64,000 nucleotides of DNA, taken from NCBI GenBank assembly GCA_019245115.1, contig JAFARZ010000283.1, forward strand, positions 1-64,000. The letters are read 5' to 3'. How positions within the stretch are numbered: position 1 is the stretch's first letter; each line of letters begins with the position of its first letter. A program made the translations under genes and the position numbers. This document shows positions 46,544 through 54,608 of this stretch, one piece after another. The DNA is from Streptosporangiaceae bacterium (GTDB lineage Bacteria > Actinomycetota > Actinomycetes > Streptosporangiales > Streptosporangiaceae). Under the pieces are notes generated by a model, which was given only the letters and a program-made list of their open reading frames with translations, searched no databases and had not been told where the DNA came from.

Positions 46544-47716
46544 ATGACCGCCACGTTATCTCGGGAGACGCGCACTGTGACAAACGCCCGGGGGTCTGAT
46601 CGCCACGAGCGAAGCGACACACCCTCCAAGCTGGGGGATGCCGATCTCCCAGACCCCCTGGATAAACCAAGGCCCGTGGTGGCCATCACCGGTGCGGCGC
46701 GTGGCATAGGACAGGCGCTGACCCGCGCACTCGCCGAATCTTCACAGGTCAAGAAGGTGGTCGCGATCGATGACCATCGCGGTGACAGCAACGGCGTGAC
46801 ATGGCGGGTGGCTGACGTGCGGGACCCGGCGCTGGCCGGCCGCCTGGCGGGTGTGGACGTCGTGGTGCATGCCGACATCGACCTGACGCCGGACGCGGAC
46901 GCCAGGAAGCGGCGGGCCTTCAACGTGCGCGGCGCGCAAACCGTCCTGACCTCCGCCGCGGCGGCACGGATCAGCCGCATGGTGCTGGTGACCAGCGCGA
47001 TGGTCTACGGCGCCGGTCCCGACAACCCGGTGCCGCTACCGGAAAGGGCCCCGCTGGCGGCACAGGTGGACAGCAGCGTGGCCGGGGACATGCTGGAGAT
47101 AGAGCAGCTCGCACGCCGCTCACCGCGCACCAATCCGGGTATGGGCGTGACCGTGGTCCGCCCGGCGGCGCTGGCCGGGGAAGGCATAGACACCCTGGTG
47201 ACACGCCACTTCGAGGCGCCCCGGCTGCTGACCGTTAAGGGCTGCGTGCCGCGCTGGCAGTTCTGCCACGTCGACGACCTGGTCTCCGCGCTGGAATTCA
47301 CGGTCGTCAACGGCATCGAGGGCGAACTGGCGGTAGGCAGCGAAGGCTGGCTGGAGCAGGAAGAGGTCGAGCGGATCAGCGGCCTGAAGAGCATCGAACT
47401 GCCGGCCCGGCTGACGTTCGGCACCGCTCAGCGGCTGCACCAGATGGGAGTCACTCCCGCGCCGGCCATAGACCTACGGTATGTCGCGTACCCGCTGGTG
47501 GTGGACGGCGCGACACTACGCGACGCCGGTTGGCGGCCCGCCTACAGCAACGCCGACGCGCTTAGCGTCCTGCTCGGCCAGCGCCGCGGCCGGCACGCGG
47601 TGGCCGGCCGCCGGATCGCGCGGAAAGAGGCGACGATCACCGTTGCGGGGGCCACGGTGGCGGCGATCGGCACCGCCGCGATAGTCCGTCGCGCCCGTCG
47701 CCGCCAGAAGTCTTGA
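46544..47716 (+). CDS. NAD-dependent epimerase/dehydratase family protein
   Basis: Rossmann-fold protein of 390 residues. NAD-binding motif VVAITGAARGIGQAL (about 45-59), ADVRDPALAGRLAGVDVVVH, and SAMVYGAG (Tyr at the usual place) show the extended SDR fold. A hydrophobic segment ITVAGATVAAIGTAAIV followed by Arg/Lys at the C-terminus suggests a membrane anchor. The N-terminal 40 residues are variable; GTG 46577 could also start it. Next to MoaE but apparently unrelated. Substrate unknown. Confidence 0.86.
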   Translation: MTATLSRETRTVTNARGSDRHERSDTPSKLGDADLPDPLDKPRPVVAITGAARGIGQALTRALAESSQVKKVVAIDDHRGDSNGVTWRVADVRDPALAGRLAGVDVVVHADIDLTPDADARKRRAFNVRGAQTVLTSAAAARISRMVLVTSAMVYGAGPDNPVPLPERAPLAAQVDSSVAGDMLEIEQLARRSPRTNPGMGVTVVRPAALAGEGIDTLVTRHFEAPRLLTVKGCVPRWQFCHVDDLVSALEFTVVNGIEGELAVGSEGWLEQEEVERISGLKSIELPARLTFGTAQRLHQMGVTPAPAIDLRYVAYPLVVDGATLRDAGWRPAYSNADALSVLLGQRRGRHAVAGRRIARKEATITVAGATVAAIGTAAIVRRARRRQKS

Positions 47717-47774
47717 TCGTCGGGAGCCGTCCCCAGGACTCCCGCGGCGACTCAAGCCGGGTACCTTTTACTCC

Positions 47775-48197
47775 GTGAACGTCGTACGGCTGATCGGGAT
47801 ACGGGAGTCCGCGCTGTCGGTTGACGAGGTCCGCGCCGCGGTGGCCGACTCAACGGCCGGCGGCATCGTGCTGTTCGCGGGAGCGGTCCGGGATGTTGAC
47901 CATGATCAGCAGGTGACCGGCCTTTCCTACAGTGCGCACCCCACCGCGGAGGCCGAACTGCGCCGGGTCGCCGAGCAGATCGCGGCCAAGTTCCCGGTCA
48001 CGGCGGTCGCCGCGGTGCACCGGACCGGAGACCTGGAGATCGGCGATCTCGCGGTGGTCGTCGCCGTGGCCTGCCCGCACCGGGCGGAGGCGTTCGACGC
48101 CTGCCACGCGCTGATCGACGAGCTGAAGGCCACGGTGCCGATCTGGAAACACCAGCGGTTCGCCGACGGCTCCAGTGAATGGGTCGGCAGTGCCTAG
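47775..48197 (+). CDS. moaE: Molybdopterin synthase catalytic subunit MoaE
   Basis: Large subunit of molybdopterin synthase, 140 residues. GIVLFAGAVRDVDHDQQVTGLSYSAHPTAEAEL is characteristic and the active-site lysines Lys118 and Lys125 (LKATVPIWKHQRF) are in place. It converts cyclic pyranopterin monophosphate to molybdopterin with sulfur from MoaD. No moaD or other Mo-cofactor gene is in the window. Start is GTG 47775. Its end overlaps the longest form of the next ORF. Confidence 0.95.
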   Translation: MNVVRLIGIRESALSVDEVRAAVADSTAGGIVLFAGAVRDVDHDQQVTGLSYSAHPTAEAELRRVAEQIAAKFPVTAVAAVHRTGDLEIGDLAVVVAVACPHRAEAFDACHALIDELKATVPIWKHQRFADGSSEWVGSA

Positions 48198-48200
48198 CCG

Positions 48201-48228
48201 AATTGGCCTGGGCCTCCGGCCGCGGCGT
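48201..48228. repeat. Dispersed 28-bp repeat copy between moaE and the PDZ protease
   Basis: AATTGGCCTGGGCCTCCGGC and the following CGCGGCGT match the 30-bp minisatellite unit at 33459-33488 at 26 of 28 positions. It lies in the 40-base gap between moaE and ATG 48238. A single unit with no gene around it suggests a dispersed short element and not purely local slippage. Confidence 0.75.
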
Positions 48229-48237
48229 GTGCGCGGC

Positions 48238-49272
48238 ATGTCCCGCCGTTCGCTGACGCTGCTCATCGCGTCTATCGGCACCGCCGCGGCCATCGCGGTC
48301 ACCGTGCTGATCCCGGTCCCCTACGTCATCCTCGGGCCGGGTCCCACGCTGAACACGCTGGGCAAGGACTCGTCCGGGCAGGAGCTCATCTCCATCCAGG
48401 GGCACCCGACCCATCCCACCAGCGGGAACCTCAACATGGTGACGGTCAGCTACGCGGGCGGGCCGGGCAGCAACATCAACATCTTCTCGGCGCTGGAGGC
48501 CTGGCTCAACCCGGACGAGGCCGTTGTCCCGGAGCAGGAACTGTTCCCGTCCGGGTCGACCCAGCAGCAGGTGCAGCAGCAGGACACCGCGCAGATGGCA
48601 AGCTCGCAGCAGATCGCCACCGCCGCCGCGTTCACCGAACTGCACATCCCCTTCACCACGCTGGTCACCATCGACCAGACCAGTAAGGGCATGCCCGCGG
48701 CCAGCGTGCTGAAGCCGGGCGACATCATCACCGCCGTGGACGGCGAGCCGGTGACCGGCGATACCAGCCTGACCACGCTGATCCGCTCGCATCCGGCCGG
48801 CACCACGCTTGAGTTCACCATCAAGCGGAACGGCAAGATCCAGCAGGCGGGCATTACCACGGTGCAATTCCAAGGTCATCCGGTAATCGGTGTCGGCGTA
48901 ATCGACAACTACACGTTCCCGTTCAACGTGAAGATCAGCATCGGCGACATCGGCGGCCCGAGCGCCGGCCTGATGTTCGCGCTTGGCATCATCGACAAGC
49001 TGACCACGGACAACCTCACCGGCGGCAAGTTCATCGCCGGCACCGGCCAGATCGAGCCATCCGGGACGGTCGACGCGATCGGCGGAATCCAGCAGAAGAT
49101 GGTCGGCGCCCGCAACGCCGGGGCGACCGTGTTCCTCGCGCCCGCCGCGAACTGCGGCGATACTAAGGGCGCGGTACCGGCCGGCCTGCAGGTGGTCAAG
49201 GTGGGCACGTTGAACCAGGCCGTGCAGGACCTGGAAGCCATCAAGGCAGGCAAGCCCGTCCCGTCCTGCTGA
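48238..49272 (+). CDS. YlbL-family membrane-anchored PDZ/Lon-like protease
   Basis: Protein of 344 residues with one N-terminal membrane anchor (about 5-28), an extracytoplasmic PDZ domain (about residues 150-215: MPAASVLKPGDIITAVDGEPVTG) and a Lon-type proteolytic domain. The catalytic Ser is in GDIGGPSAGLMFALGI and the Lys in GGIQQKMVGARNAG. This matches YlbL-type proteases that clear membrane or division proteins. ATG 48238 is chosen because the track's GTG at 48175 lies inside moaE and reads through a repeat copy. Confidence 0.92.
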   Translation: MSRRSLTLLIASIGTAAAIAVTVLIPVPYVILGPGPTLNTLGKDSSGQELISIQGHPTHPTSGNLNMVTVSYAGGPGSNINIFSALEAWLNPDEAVVPEQELFPSGSTQQQVQQQDTAQMASSQQIATAAAFTELHIPFTTLVTIDQTSKGMPAASVLKPGDIITAVDGEPVTGDTSLTTLIRSHPAGTTLEFTIKRNGKIQQAGITTVQFQGHPVIGVGVIDNYTFPFNVKISIGDIGGPSAGLMFALGIIDKLTTDNLTGGKFIAGTGQIEPSGTVDAIGGIQQKMVGARNAGATVFLAPAANCGDTKGAVPAGLQVVKVGTLNQAVQDLEAIKAGKPVPSC

Positions 49273-49285
49273 GAAGGAGCGGACC

Positions 49286-50680
49286 ATGGAGCAGACCGAC
49301 GTCATCGTGCTTGGCACGGGTCCCGGTGGTGAATACGCGGCGGAGACACTGGCCGAGGCCGGTCTGCACGTCACCGCCGTCGAGCCGCGGCTGATGGGGG
49401 GTGAATGCCCGTACTTCGGCTGCGTGCCGACCAAGATGATGATCCGCGCGTCCAACCTGCTGGCCGAGGCCAGGCGGGTGCCCGGCATGGCCGGTACCGA
49501 TACGGTCACCCCCGACTGGTCGCCGGTCGCACGGCGGATCCGCGAGGAAGCCACCGACTACTGGAACGACAAGGCAGCCGTCGACCGGTTCACCGGCAAG
49601 GGCGGCCACTTCGTCCGCGGCGCCGGCAAGCTCACCGGCCCCCGAACGGTCGCCGTCACCACGCCGGACGGCGACACCCTCGAACTCCAGGCCCGTAAGG
49701 GGGTCATCCTCAACACCGGCACAAACCCCGCCATCCCGCCGATCGACGGCCTGGCCGGCACCCCGTACTGGACCAACCGGGACATCGTGCAGGCCGAGCG
49801 GGTGCCGGCATCGCTGCTCATCCTGGGTGGCGGCGCGATCGGCGTCGAGCTGGCCCAGGTCTTCGCCCGGTTCGGCGCCGACGTAACCGTCGTGGAGGCC
49901 GCCCCCCGTCTGCTCCCGCTGGAGGAGCCGCAGGCCAGCACGCTGATCGAGCGGATCTTCACCGGCGAGGGCATCAAGGTGTGCACCAACGCCCCCGCCG
50001 AGCGGGTCTCTCACCACGAGACGCACTTCACCGTGCACGTGGGCCAGGCCGCGCTCACCGCCGAGCGCCTGCTGGTCGCCACCGGCCGCAAGGTGGACCT
50101 CGCCGCGATCGGCGTCGGCTCGGTCGGCCTGGATGAGAAGGCCCGGTTCATCGAGACCGACGGGTGGATGCGAGCCGCCGAGGGCCTGTGGGCGATCGGC
50201 GACATCACCGGCAAGGGACAGTTCACCCACGTGTCGATGTACCAGGCGGATATCGCGGTTCGCGACATCCTCTCGGAAGGCACGAGCGCCAAATCCGGCA
50301 AACAGGGCCCGGCCGACTACCGCGCGGTACCCCGGGTAACGTTCACCGATCCGGAGATCGGCTCGGTCGGCATGACCGAGGCCCAGGCCCGCGAGGCGGG
50401 CATAAACATACGGGTGGGGTGTACGGAGGTGCCATATTCCGCTCGGGGCTGGATTCACAAGGTCGGCAACGAGGGTTTTATAAAGATCATTGAGGACAAC
50501 GAACGGTCGGTGGTCATAGGAGCCAGTTCCGCTGGTCCGGCCGGCGGCGAAGTCCTCAGCGCCCTGCAAGTCGCGATCCGCGGCGAGGTTCCGGTGCCGA
50601 CGTTGCGGAATATGGCATACGCTTACCCCACTTTCTACCGCGCGATCGAAGAAGCCTTGAAGGACCTGAAGGAGATCTGA
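49286..50680 (+). CDS. Pyridine nucleotide-disulfide oxidoreductase, Lpd-like, lacking the catalytic His
   Basis: Flavoprotein of 464 residues. FAD motif VIVLGTGPGGEYAAETLAEAG, redox-active pair GGECPYFGCVPTK, NAD(P) motif LLILGGGAIGVELAQVFARFGADVTVVE and the second FAD site LWAIGDITGKGQFTHVSMYQ are all present. The C-terminal H-P-T-x-x-E of dihydrolipoamide dehydrogenase is replaced by AYAYPTFYRAIEEA, so it is probably not a true lipoamide dehydrogenase. Mercuric-reductase-like or quinone-reducing roles are possible. AAGGAG lies before the start. Confidence 0.9.
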   Translation: MEQTDVIVLGTGPGGEYAAETLAEAGLHVTAVEPRLMGGECPYFGCVPTKMMIRASNLLAEARRVPGMAGTDTVTPDWSPVARRIREEATDYWNDKAAVDRFTGKGGHFVRGAGKLTGPRTVAVTTPDGDTLELQARKGVILNTGTNPAIPPIDGLAGTPYWTNRDIVQAERVPASLLILGGGAIGVELAQVFARFGADVTVVEAAPRLLPLEEPQASTLIERIFTGEGIKVCTNAPAERVSHHETHFTVHVGQAALTAERLLVATGRKVDLAAIGVGSVGLDEKARFIETDGWMRAAEGLWAIGDITGKGQFTHVSMYQADIAVRDILSEGTSAKSGKQGPADYRAVPRVTFTDPEIGSVGMTEAQAREAGINIRVGCTEVPYSARGWIHKVGNEGFIKIIEDNERSVVIGASSAGPAGGEVLSALQVAIRGEVPVPTLRNMAYAYPTFYRAIEEALKDLKEI

Positions 50681-50687
50681 CGGAGTA

Positions 50688-51398
50688 GTGTCACAGCGTC
50701 CGGCAGCGGTCGCGTTCGACGTGATCGGCACGTTGATGTCGCTGGAGCCGCTGCGCGATCGGCTGCCCCGCCCGGACCTGCTGGAGGCCTGGTACATCCG
50801 CACCCTCCGGGACGGCGCTGCGCTGTCCGCCAGTGGCGGATACGCGGACTTCCCCGACGTGGCCGCCGCGGCGCTGCGCGCGGTCACCGGCTACACGATC
50901 AACGACACGCAGGTGGCGCGCGTGATGGCCGGGTTCGACGAACTGCCCGCCTTCCCCGACGCGCTGCCGGCCATGCAGCAGTTGCATGTGGCGGGCGTGC
51001 GGGTCATCTGCCTGACCAACGGCACCGCGACCGCCACCGGGGCGTTCCTCGACCGGGCCGGGCTGCGGCGTTACGTAGAGCGGGTGGTTTCCGTGGCCGA
51101 AGTCGGCCGCTGGAAACCCGCCACGATCGTGTACCGCTACGCCGCCGAGATGCTGGACGTGCCGCCGCGGCAGATGGCCCTGGTCGCCGCGCACGACTGG
51201 GACTGTCACGGCGCGAAGGCCGCCGGGCTGATCACCGGCTGGATCAGCCGCGAATCGAACGGCCCTGCTGGTCGGGGGGACGACCCCCCGGACCCCCCGC
51301 ACTATAGTCCGCTGTTCCTGCCACCCGACGTAACGGGCGCCGATCTGGGCGACGTCGCTTCATCCCTGCTCGCCGAGTGGGACGCTCACATCGGCTAG
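50688..51398 (+). CDS. HAD-superfamily hydrolase, haloacid dehalogenase type II-like
   Basis: Protein of 236 residues. HAD motif I is FDVIGTL with nucleophile Asp11, motif II is CLTNGT, motif III contains the Lys in GRWKPATIVY, and the last Asp is in AAHDWDCHGAKAAG, the pattern of type II haloacid dehalogenases. It follows the flavoprotein with 7 bases between. A Pro/Gly/Asp-rich insert (SNGPAGRGDDPPDPP) lies near residue 190. Starts at GTG 50688. The 3' end overlaps the convergent reductase gene by 39 bases. Confidence 0.9.
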   Translation: MSQRPAAVAFDVIGTLMSLEPLRDRLPRPDLLEAWYIRTLRDGAALSASGGYADFPDVAAAALRAVTGYTINDTQVARVMAGFDELPAFPDALPAMQQLHVAGVRVICLTNGTATATGAFLDRAGLRRYVERVVSVAEVGRWKPATIVYRYAAEMLDVPPRQMALVAAHDWDCHGAKAAGLITGWISRESNGPAGRGDDPPDPPHYSPLFLPPDVTGADLGDVASSLLAEWDAHIG

Positions 51399-52586
51399 CC
51401 GCGCCGTATCGACCACCTCGCCACGGCGGATGAGCTGCTGAACTGCGTCGTTCACGTCCCAGACATTCACGTTCATGCCAGCCAGCACGCGTCCCTGCTT
51501 CAGCCAGAAGACGACGAATTCGCGCCGCTGCTTGTCCCCGCGGAACACCACCTCGTCGTAACCGCCGGGCGCGACGTAGCCGGAGTACTCCATGCCCAGG
51601 TCGTACTGGTCGGTGAAGAAGTACGGCAGCCGGTCGTAGGTGACATCCTGGCCGAGCATCGCCTTGGCCGCGACCTGCGGCTGGTTCAGCGCGTTGGCCC
51701 AGTGCTCGACCCGGACGCTGGTCCGCAGCAGCGGGTGATAGGCACAGGCCACGTCCCCGGCGGCGTAGATGTCGGGGTCGGAGGTCCGCAAGCTGGCGTC
51801 GACCTCGATGCCGTCCTCGATCTCCAGGCCGGCGGCCTCGGCCAGCTGGGTGTTCGGCATGACCCCGACGCCGACGACGACCGCTTCGGCCGGGATGTGG
51901 GTGCCGTCGACCAGCCGGACACCGTTGACCCGGCCGGTGCCGGTGATGTCGTCCACTCCGACCCCGAGCTTCAGGTCAACCCCGTGGTCACGATGCAGGT
52001 CGGCGAAGACCTGCGCCACCTCGGGACCCAGAACCCGGAGCAGGGGGAGCTCGGCCATCTCGGCGACGGTGACGTCAGCTCCGGCGGTCCTCGCGGCGGC
52101 GGCCGTCTCCAGCCCGATCCAGCCCGCGCCGATGACCACCACGCGCTTGGCGCTCTGGAAGGCCGCCTTGATCCGGTCGCTGTCGGTGGCCGTGCGGAGG
52201 TAATAGACGCCTTCGAGACCGGCGCCTGGCACCTGGATGCGGCGCGGTGAGGAACCGGTGGTAAGCAGGAGCTTGGCATAGGACTGCGTGCCGCCGTCGG
52301 CCAGGGTGAGCTGGTGCGCGGCGCGGTCGATGCCCGTGACCGTGGTATTCAGGCGCAACTCGACGTTGTTCTGCTCGTACCACTCCGGCGGATGAACGTA
52401 GATGCTGTCCCGCTCCGCCTTGCCCAGCAGGTATTCCTTGGACAGCGGCGGCCGCTCGTACGGGCGTTCCGATTCGGCGCCGATGAGGACGACGGGCCCG
52501 TCGAAACCTTCCGCCCGCAGTGTCTCCGCCGCCTTGGCCCCCGCCAGGCTCGCTCCCACGATCACGTAAGCAGAGTTGGCAGTCAT
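51360..52586 (-). CDS. FAD-dependent ferredoxin/rubredoxin reductase
   Basis: Flavoprotein of 408 residues. N-terminal AYVIVGASLAGAKAAETLRAEGF binds FAD, ERPYERPPLSKEYL is the class signature, VVVIGAGWIGLETAAAA binds NAD(P)H and DPDIYAAGDVACAYHPLL is the second FAD site. The C-terminal reductase domain (about 320-405) is present. This is the type that reduces ferredoxins for cytochromes P450 or dioxygenases; no partner is nearby. ATG 52586 is used; the track's GTG at 52649 adds an unlikely leader. Its upstream side opens into the palindrome/repeat block. Confidence 0.93.
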   Translation of the reverse strand: MTANSAYVIVGASLAGAKAAETLRAEGFDGPVVLIGAESERPYERPPLSKEYLLGKAERDSIYVHPPEWYEQNNVELRLNTTVTGIDRAAHQLTLADGGTQSYAKLLLTTGSSPRRIQVPGAGLEGVYYLRTATDSDRIKAAFQSAKRVVVIGAGWIGLETAAAARTAGADVTVAEMAELPLLRVLGPEVAQVFADLHRDHGVDLKLGVGVDDITGTGRVNGVRLVDGTHIPAEAVVVGVGVMPNTQLAEAAGLEIEDGIEVDASLRTSDPDIYAAGDVACAYHPLLRTSVRVEHWANALNQPQVAAKAMLGQDVTYDRLPYFFTDQYDLGMEYSGYVAPGGYDEVVFRGDKQRREFVVFWLKQGRVLAGMNVNVWDVNDAVQQLIRRGEVVDTARLADVSVPLGEQG

Positions 52587-52750
52587 GATCCCGACGTTAT
52601 CCCCGTTGACCCTCGGGTAGCCAGAGGCGCGGCCGTGGCGCGGTGACACGGTGAGCGATGGAAGCGGTGCGCAATAGGTGCGAATTGCGTGCGCCGTAAT
52701 TGCGCATTCGGTTTGTTAGTTTCTGGTGAGACACGTCTGGTACCGGCGGG

Positions 52751-52912
52751 ACGGTCACTCCGCGTGACCGTCAAGCAGGGGGCACCAACGTTTCCGCGGA
52801 GACGTCCCGCGCAATTGCGCCGGGCCGTTTCCGCGGAAACGCGGAAGACCGTCCGGGACCGTTATGCCCCGGTACCGGGGCAGAGCGTGCGGGACCGCTC
52901 TGCCCCGGTACC
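52751..52912. repeat. Cluster of perfect palindromes
   Basis: ACGGTCAC/GTGACCGT (52751-52771, 5-base spacer), GCGCAATTGCGC (52809-52820), GTTTCCGCGGAAAC (52827-52840), GCCCCGGTACCGGGGC (52866-52881), and a perfect 17-bp inverted repeat GGTACCGGGGCAGAGCG (52871-52887) with its complement (52896-52912) around an 8-base loop. An imperfect GTTTCCGCGGAGAC lies near 52790. So many exact palindromes in 160 bases is far above chance even at this GC. Confidence 0.9.
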
Positions 52913-52942
52913 GCGGATGTCGCCCGGGCCCGGTAGATCCCA

Positions 52943-53308
52943 GCACCGAGGCAGGCTGCCTGGAACTTGATTGCGCCGGTACCGCTTTGCGCCGGTACCG
53001 CGGCAGGACGTCGGGTACCGCTAAACCCGGCACCGAGGCAAGCTGCCTGGAACGCATTGCCCGGTACTGGGGCAGAGCGCTCGGGAACCGCTAAACCCTG
53101 GCACCGAGGCAAGCTGCTGGAACCGCATTGCACCGGTACTGGGCAGGACGCCGGGTACCGCTAGACCCCGCACCGAGGCAGGCTGCTGGAACCGCATTGC
53201 GCCGCTACTGGGGCAGGCTGCCGGGTACCGCTGTACCCCGCACCGAGGCAAGCTGCCTGGTACCGCTTGCCTGATATTGGGGCAGCAGCCCAAGACGATT
53301 TTGCCTCA
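52943..53308. repeat. Tandem array of about 70-bp degenerate repeats
   Basis: Units start with GCACCGAGGCA at 52943, 53030, 53101, 53170 and 53240, so spacings are 87, 71, 69 and 70 bases. Each holds AGGCA-AGC-TGCCT-type dyads, a CGGTAC core followed by GGGGCAG, and then GGGTACCGCTAAACCC or similar. The first unit is longer because of a duplicated GCGCCGGTACCG. A degenerate sixth unit may follow to 53360. Confidence 0.88.
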
Positions 53309-53454
53309 GTGCGAGGTAGGCCGCCGGAACCGGTGGCCCGTGGGCAGGCTCCCATATTGGGATATTTAAGCATTGGTCGGCACGCTTCGCGTTTGGGCGG
53401 AGAGGGGATCGGAATTGTCGTGGGCGTTTACCCGATACGCGTTGTGGACGGCTG

Positions 53455-53590
53455 CGGTTTGCTGGCATATGGCCGTTATGTGGGCGGTGGCGTGGTGGGC
53501 TACGCGGAAGGAAAGGGCCCTGCGGAAGAAAGGGTACCGGTTTCCGGCGCCTTTTCTTCCAGAGGGCTTTTAACTTCCATGAGGTGCTGG
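53455..53590 (+). repeat. Dispersed hairpin element, copy B
   Basis: GGAAGAAAGGGTACCGG (53524-53540), loop TTT, CCGGCGCCTTTTCTTCC (53544-53560) matches the minus strand of copy A at 22791-22827 in 35 of 37 bases. Similarity includes CATATGGCCGTTATGTGG upstream and AGAGGGCTTTTAACTTCCAT downstream. A second GACCGTTATGTGG lies just after, near 53598. The two copies are in opposite orientation 30 kb apart. Confidence 0.8.
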
Positions 53591-53822
53591 GGCATGTGAC
53601 CGTTATGTGGTGATACACGTACTGTAGTTGGCCGGGGGCGGTGCGGGCGCTTCAGTGATGGCGATACGGCGAAATGTCGGGAATGTGCGCTATTCGGGGA
53701 TGTTTCCGTTGGGGGATAAGGTCCGTGATGTTTCGCGGGCTGGTAAACCGGGGGTGGGGGGCACGCGTCACATTGGTGGGAACTCTGGGGAGGGGTTGAG
53801 GGACTTGGAACGTGTTCGGATC

Positions 53823-54608
53823 ATGCGCGCGGTCTGCGTGCTGGCGCTGACGGGCGCCGCATTCGCTGGGCAGGCATTTCCGTCATTTGCCGGTACCGGC
53901 TTGAAGCGCATTCACGATCCCGGGCGGGTCACCTACTCGGTCCACCTCACCTCATGTCACGCGCGTGATCGCGGCCAGCTGCCCGATCCTTCGTGCACGC
54001 CGGGAAGCATCGATCCGGCCGTCACCGCGGCGGATATCCACTCAACGATCTGCCGGGCGGGATGGACCACGAAGGTACGGCCACCGGAAGCGCAGACCGA
54101 GCGGGCCAAATACAACGTCGCGTATCCGGCGTATCACATTTCGCACGGCGCGGTCAGCGAGCTGGACCACCTCGTGCCGCTGGAGCTGGGCGGCAGCAAC
54201 GACATCACGAACCTGTGGCCCGAGGTCGGCCGGGTGCCGAACCCGAAGGACAAGGTCGAGTACGCGCTGAACCGGGCCGTTTGCCAGGGGAAGGTCAGCC
54301 TGGCCGCGGCGCAGAACGCGATCGCGTCCAACTGGCTGACCGCGCTGGCGCGGCTGGGCCTCACCGGCGGACATGGCGGCGGCGCGTGGTGCACCGCCGC
54401 CGCCTCGTACAACTCGACGTACCACGACTACGACGTCTACGTGCACTCCAACCAGCCGGACCGGACGGTGACGGCCACCGCCAGCAACGGAGCGTCACAC
54501 AGCTACCACACCAACGGTTCCGGCTACGCCGACGTGTTCCTGCGGGCCGCCGCGGGCAACCGGGTCACCGTCACCGTGGGCGCGGCGTCGTGCTCGACGA
54601 CCGCCTAG
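53823..54608 (+). CDS. Secreted HNH-family endonuclease-like protein
   Basis: Predicted exported protein of 261 residues. A signal peptide (MRAVCVLALTGAAFAGQAFPSFA) precedes a domain with the HNH-type motif SELDHLVPLELGGSNDITNLWPE, preceded by RAKYNVAYPAY and followed by DKVEYALNRAVCQGKVSLAAAQNAIASNWLTA; this fits the DUF1524/HNH nuclease family secreted by actinomycetes. The C-terminal 75 residues are a beta-type tail with paired Cys. TTG 53805, behind GGAGGGG, is another possible start with more basic residues. It might scavenge DNA or attack competitors; neither is shown. Confidence 0.85.
   Translation: MRAVCVLALTGAAFAGQAFPSFAGTGLKRIHDPGRVTYSVHLTSCHARDRGQLPDPSCTPGSIDPAVTAADIHSTICRAGWTTKVRPPEAQTERAKYNVAYPAYHISHGAVSELDHLVPLELGGSNDITNLWPEVGRVPNPKDKVEYALNRAVCQGKVSLAAAQNAIASNWLTALARLGLTGGHGGGAWCTAAASYNSTYHDYDVYVHSNQPDRTVTATASNGASHSYHTNGSGYADVFLRAAAGNRVTVTVGAASCSTTA

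Larger units (their letters stand above)
52587..53822. other. 1.2-kb gene-free palindrome and repeat block
   Basis: No ORF is convincing: the short ones repeat one another in shifting frames because repeat units of about 70 bp are not multiples of three. In order the block holds several perfect palindromes (52.75-52.91 kb), about five tandem 70-bp units (52.94-53.31 kb), and the dispersed hairpin element copy B (53.45-53.59 kb). It separates the divergent ferredoxin reductase and secreted HNH genes. Confidence 0.8.

Noticed and set aside
52943-53308. CRISPR array
   Set aside because: The repeats are contiguous and degenerate, with no unique constant-length spacers and no cas genes.
52755-53618. 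Short repeat-containing ORFs in the array
   Set aside because: The same peptide fragments recur in different frames because the unit is about 70 bp; no starts with ribosome sites.
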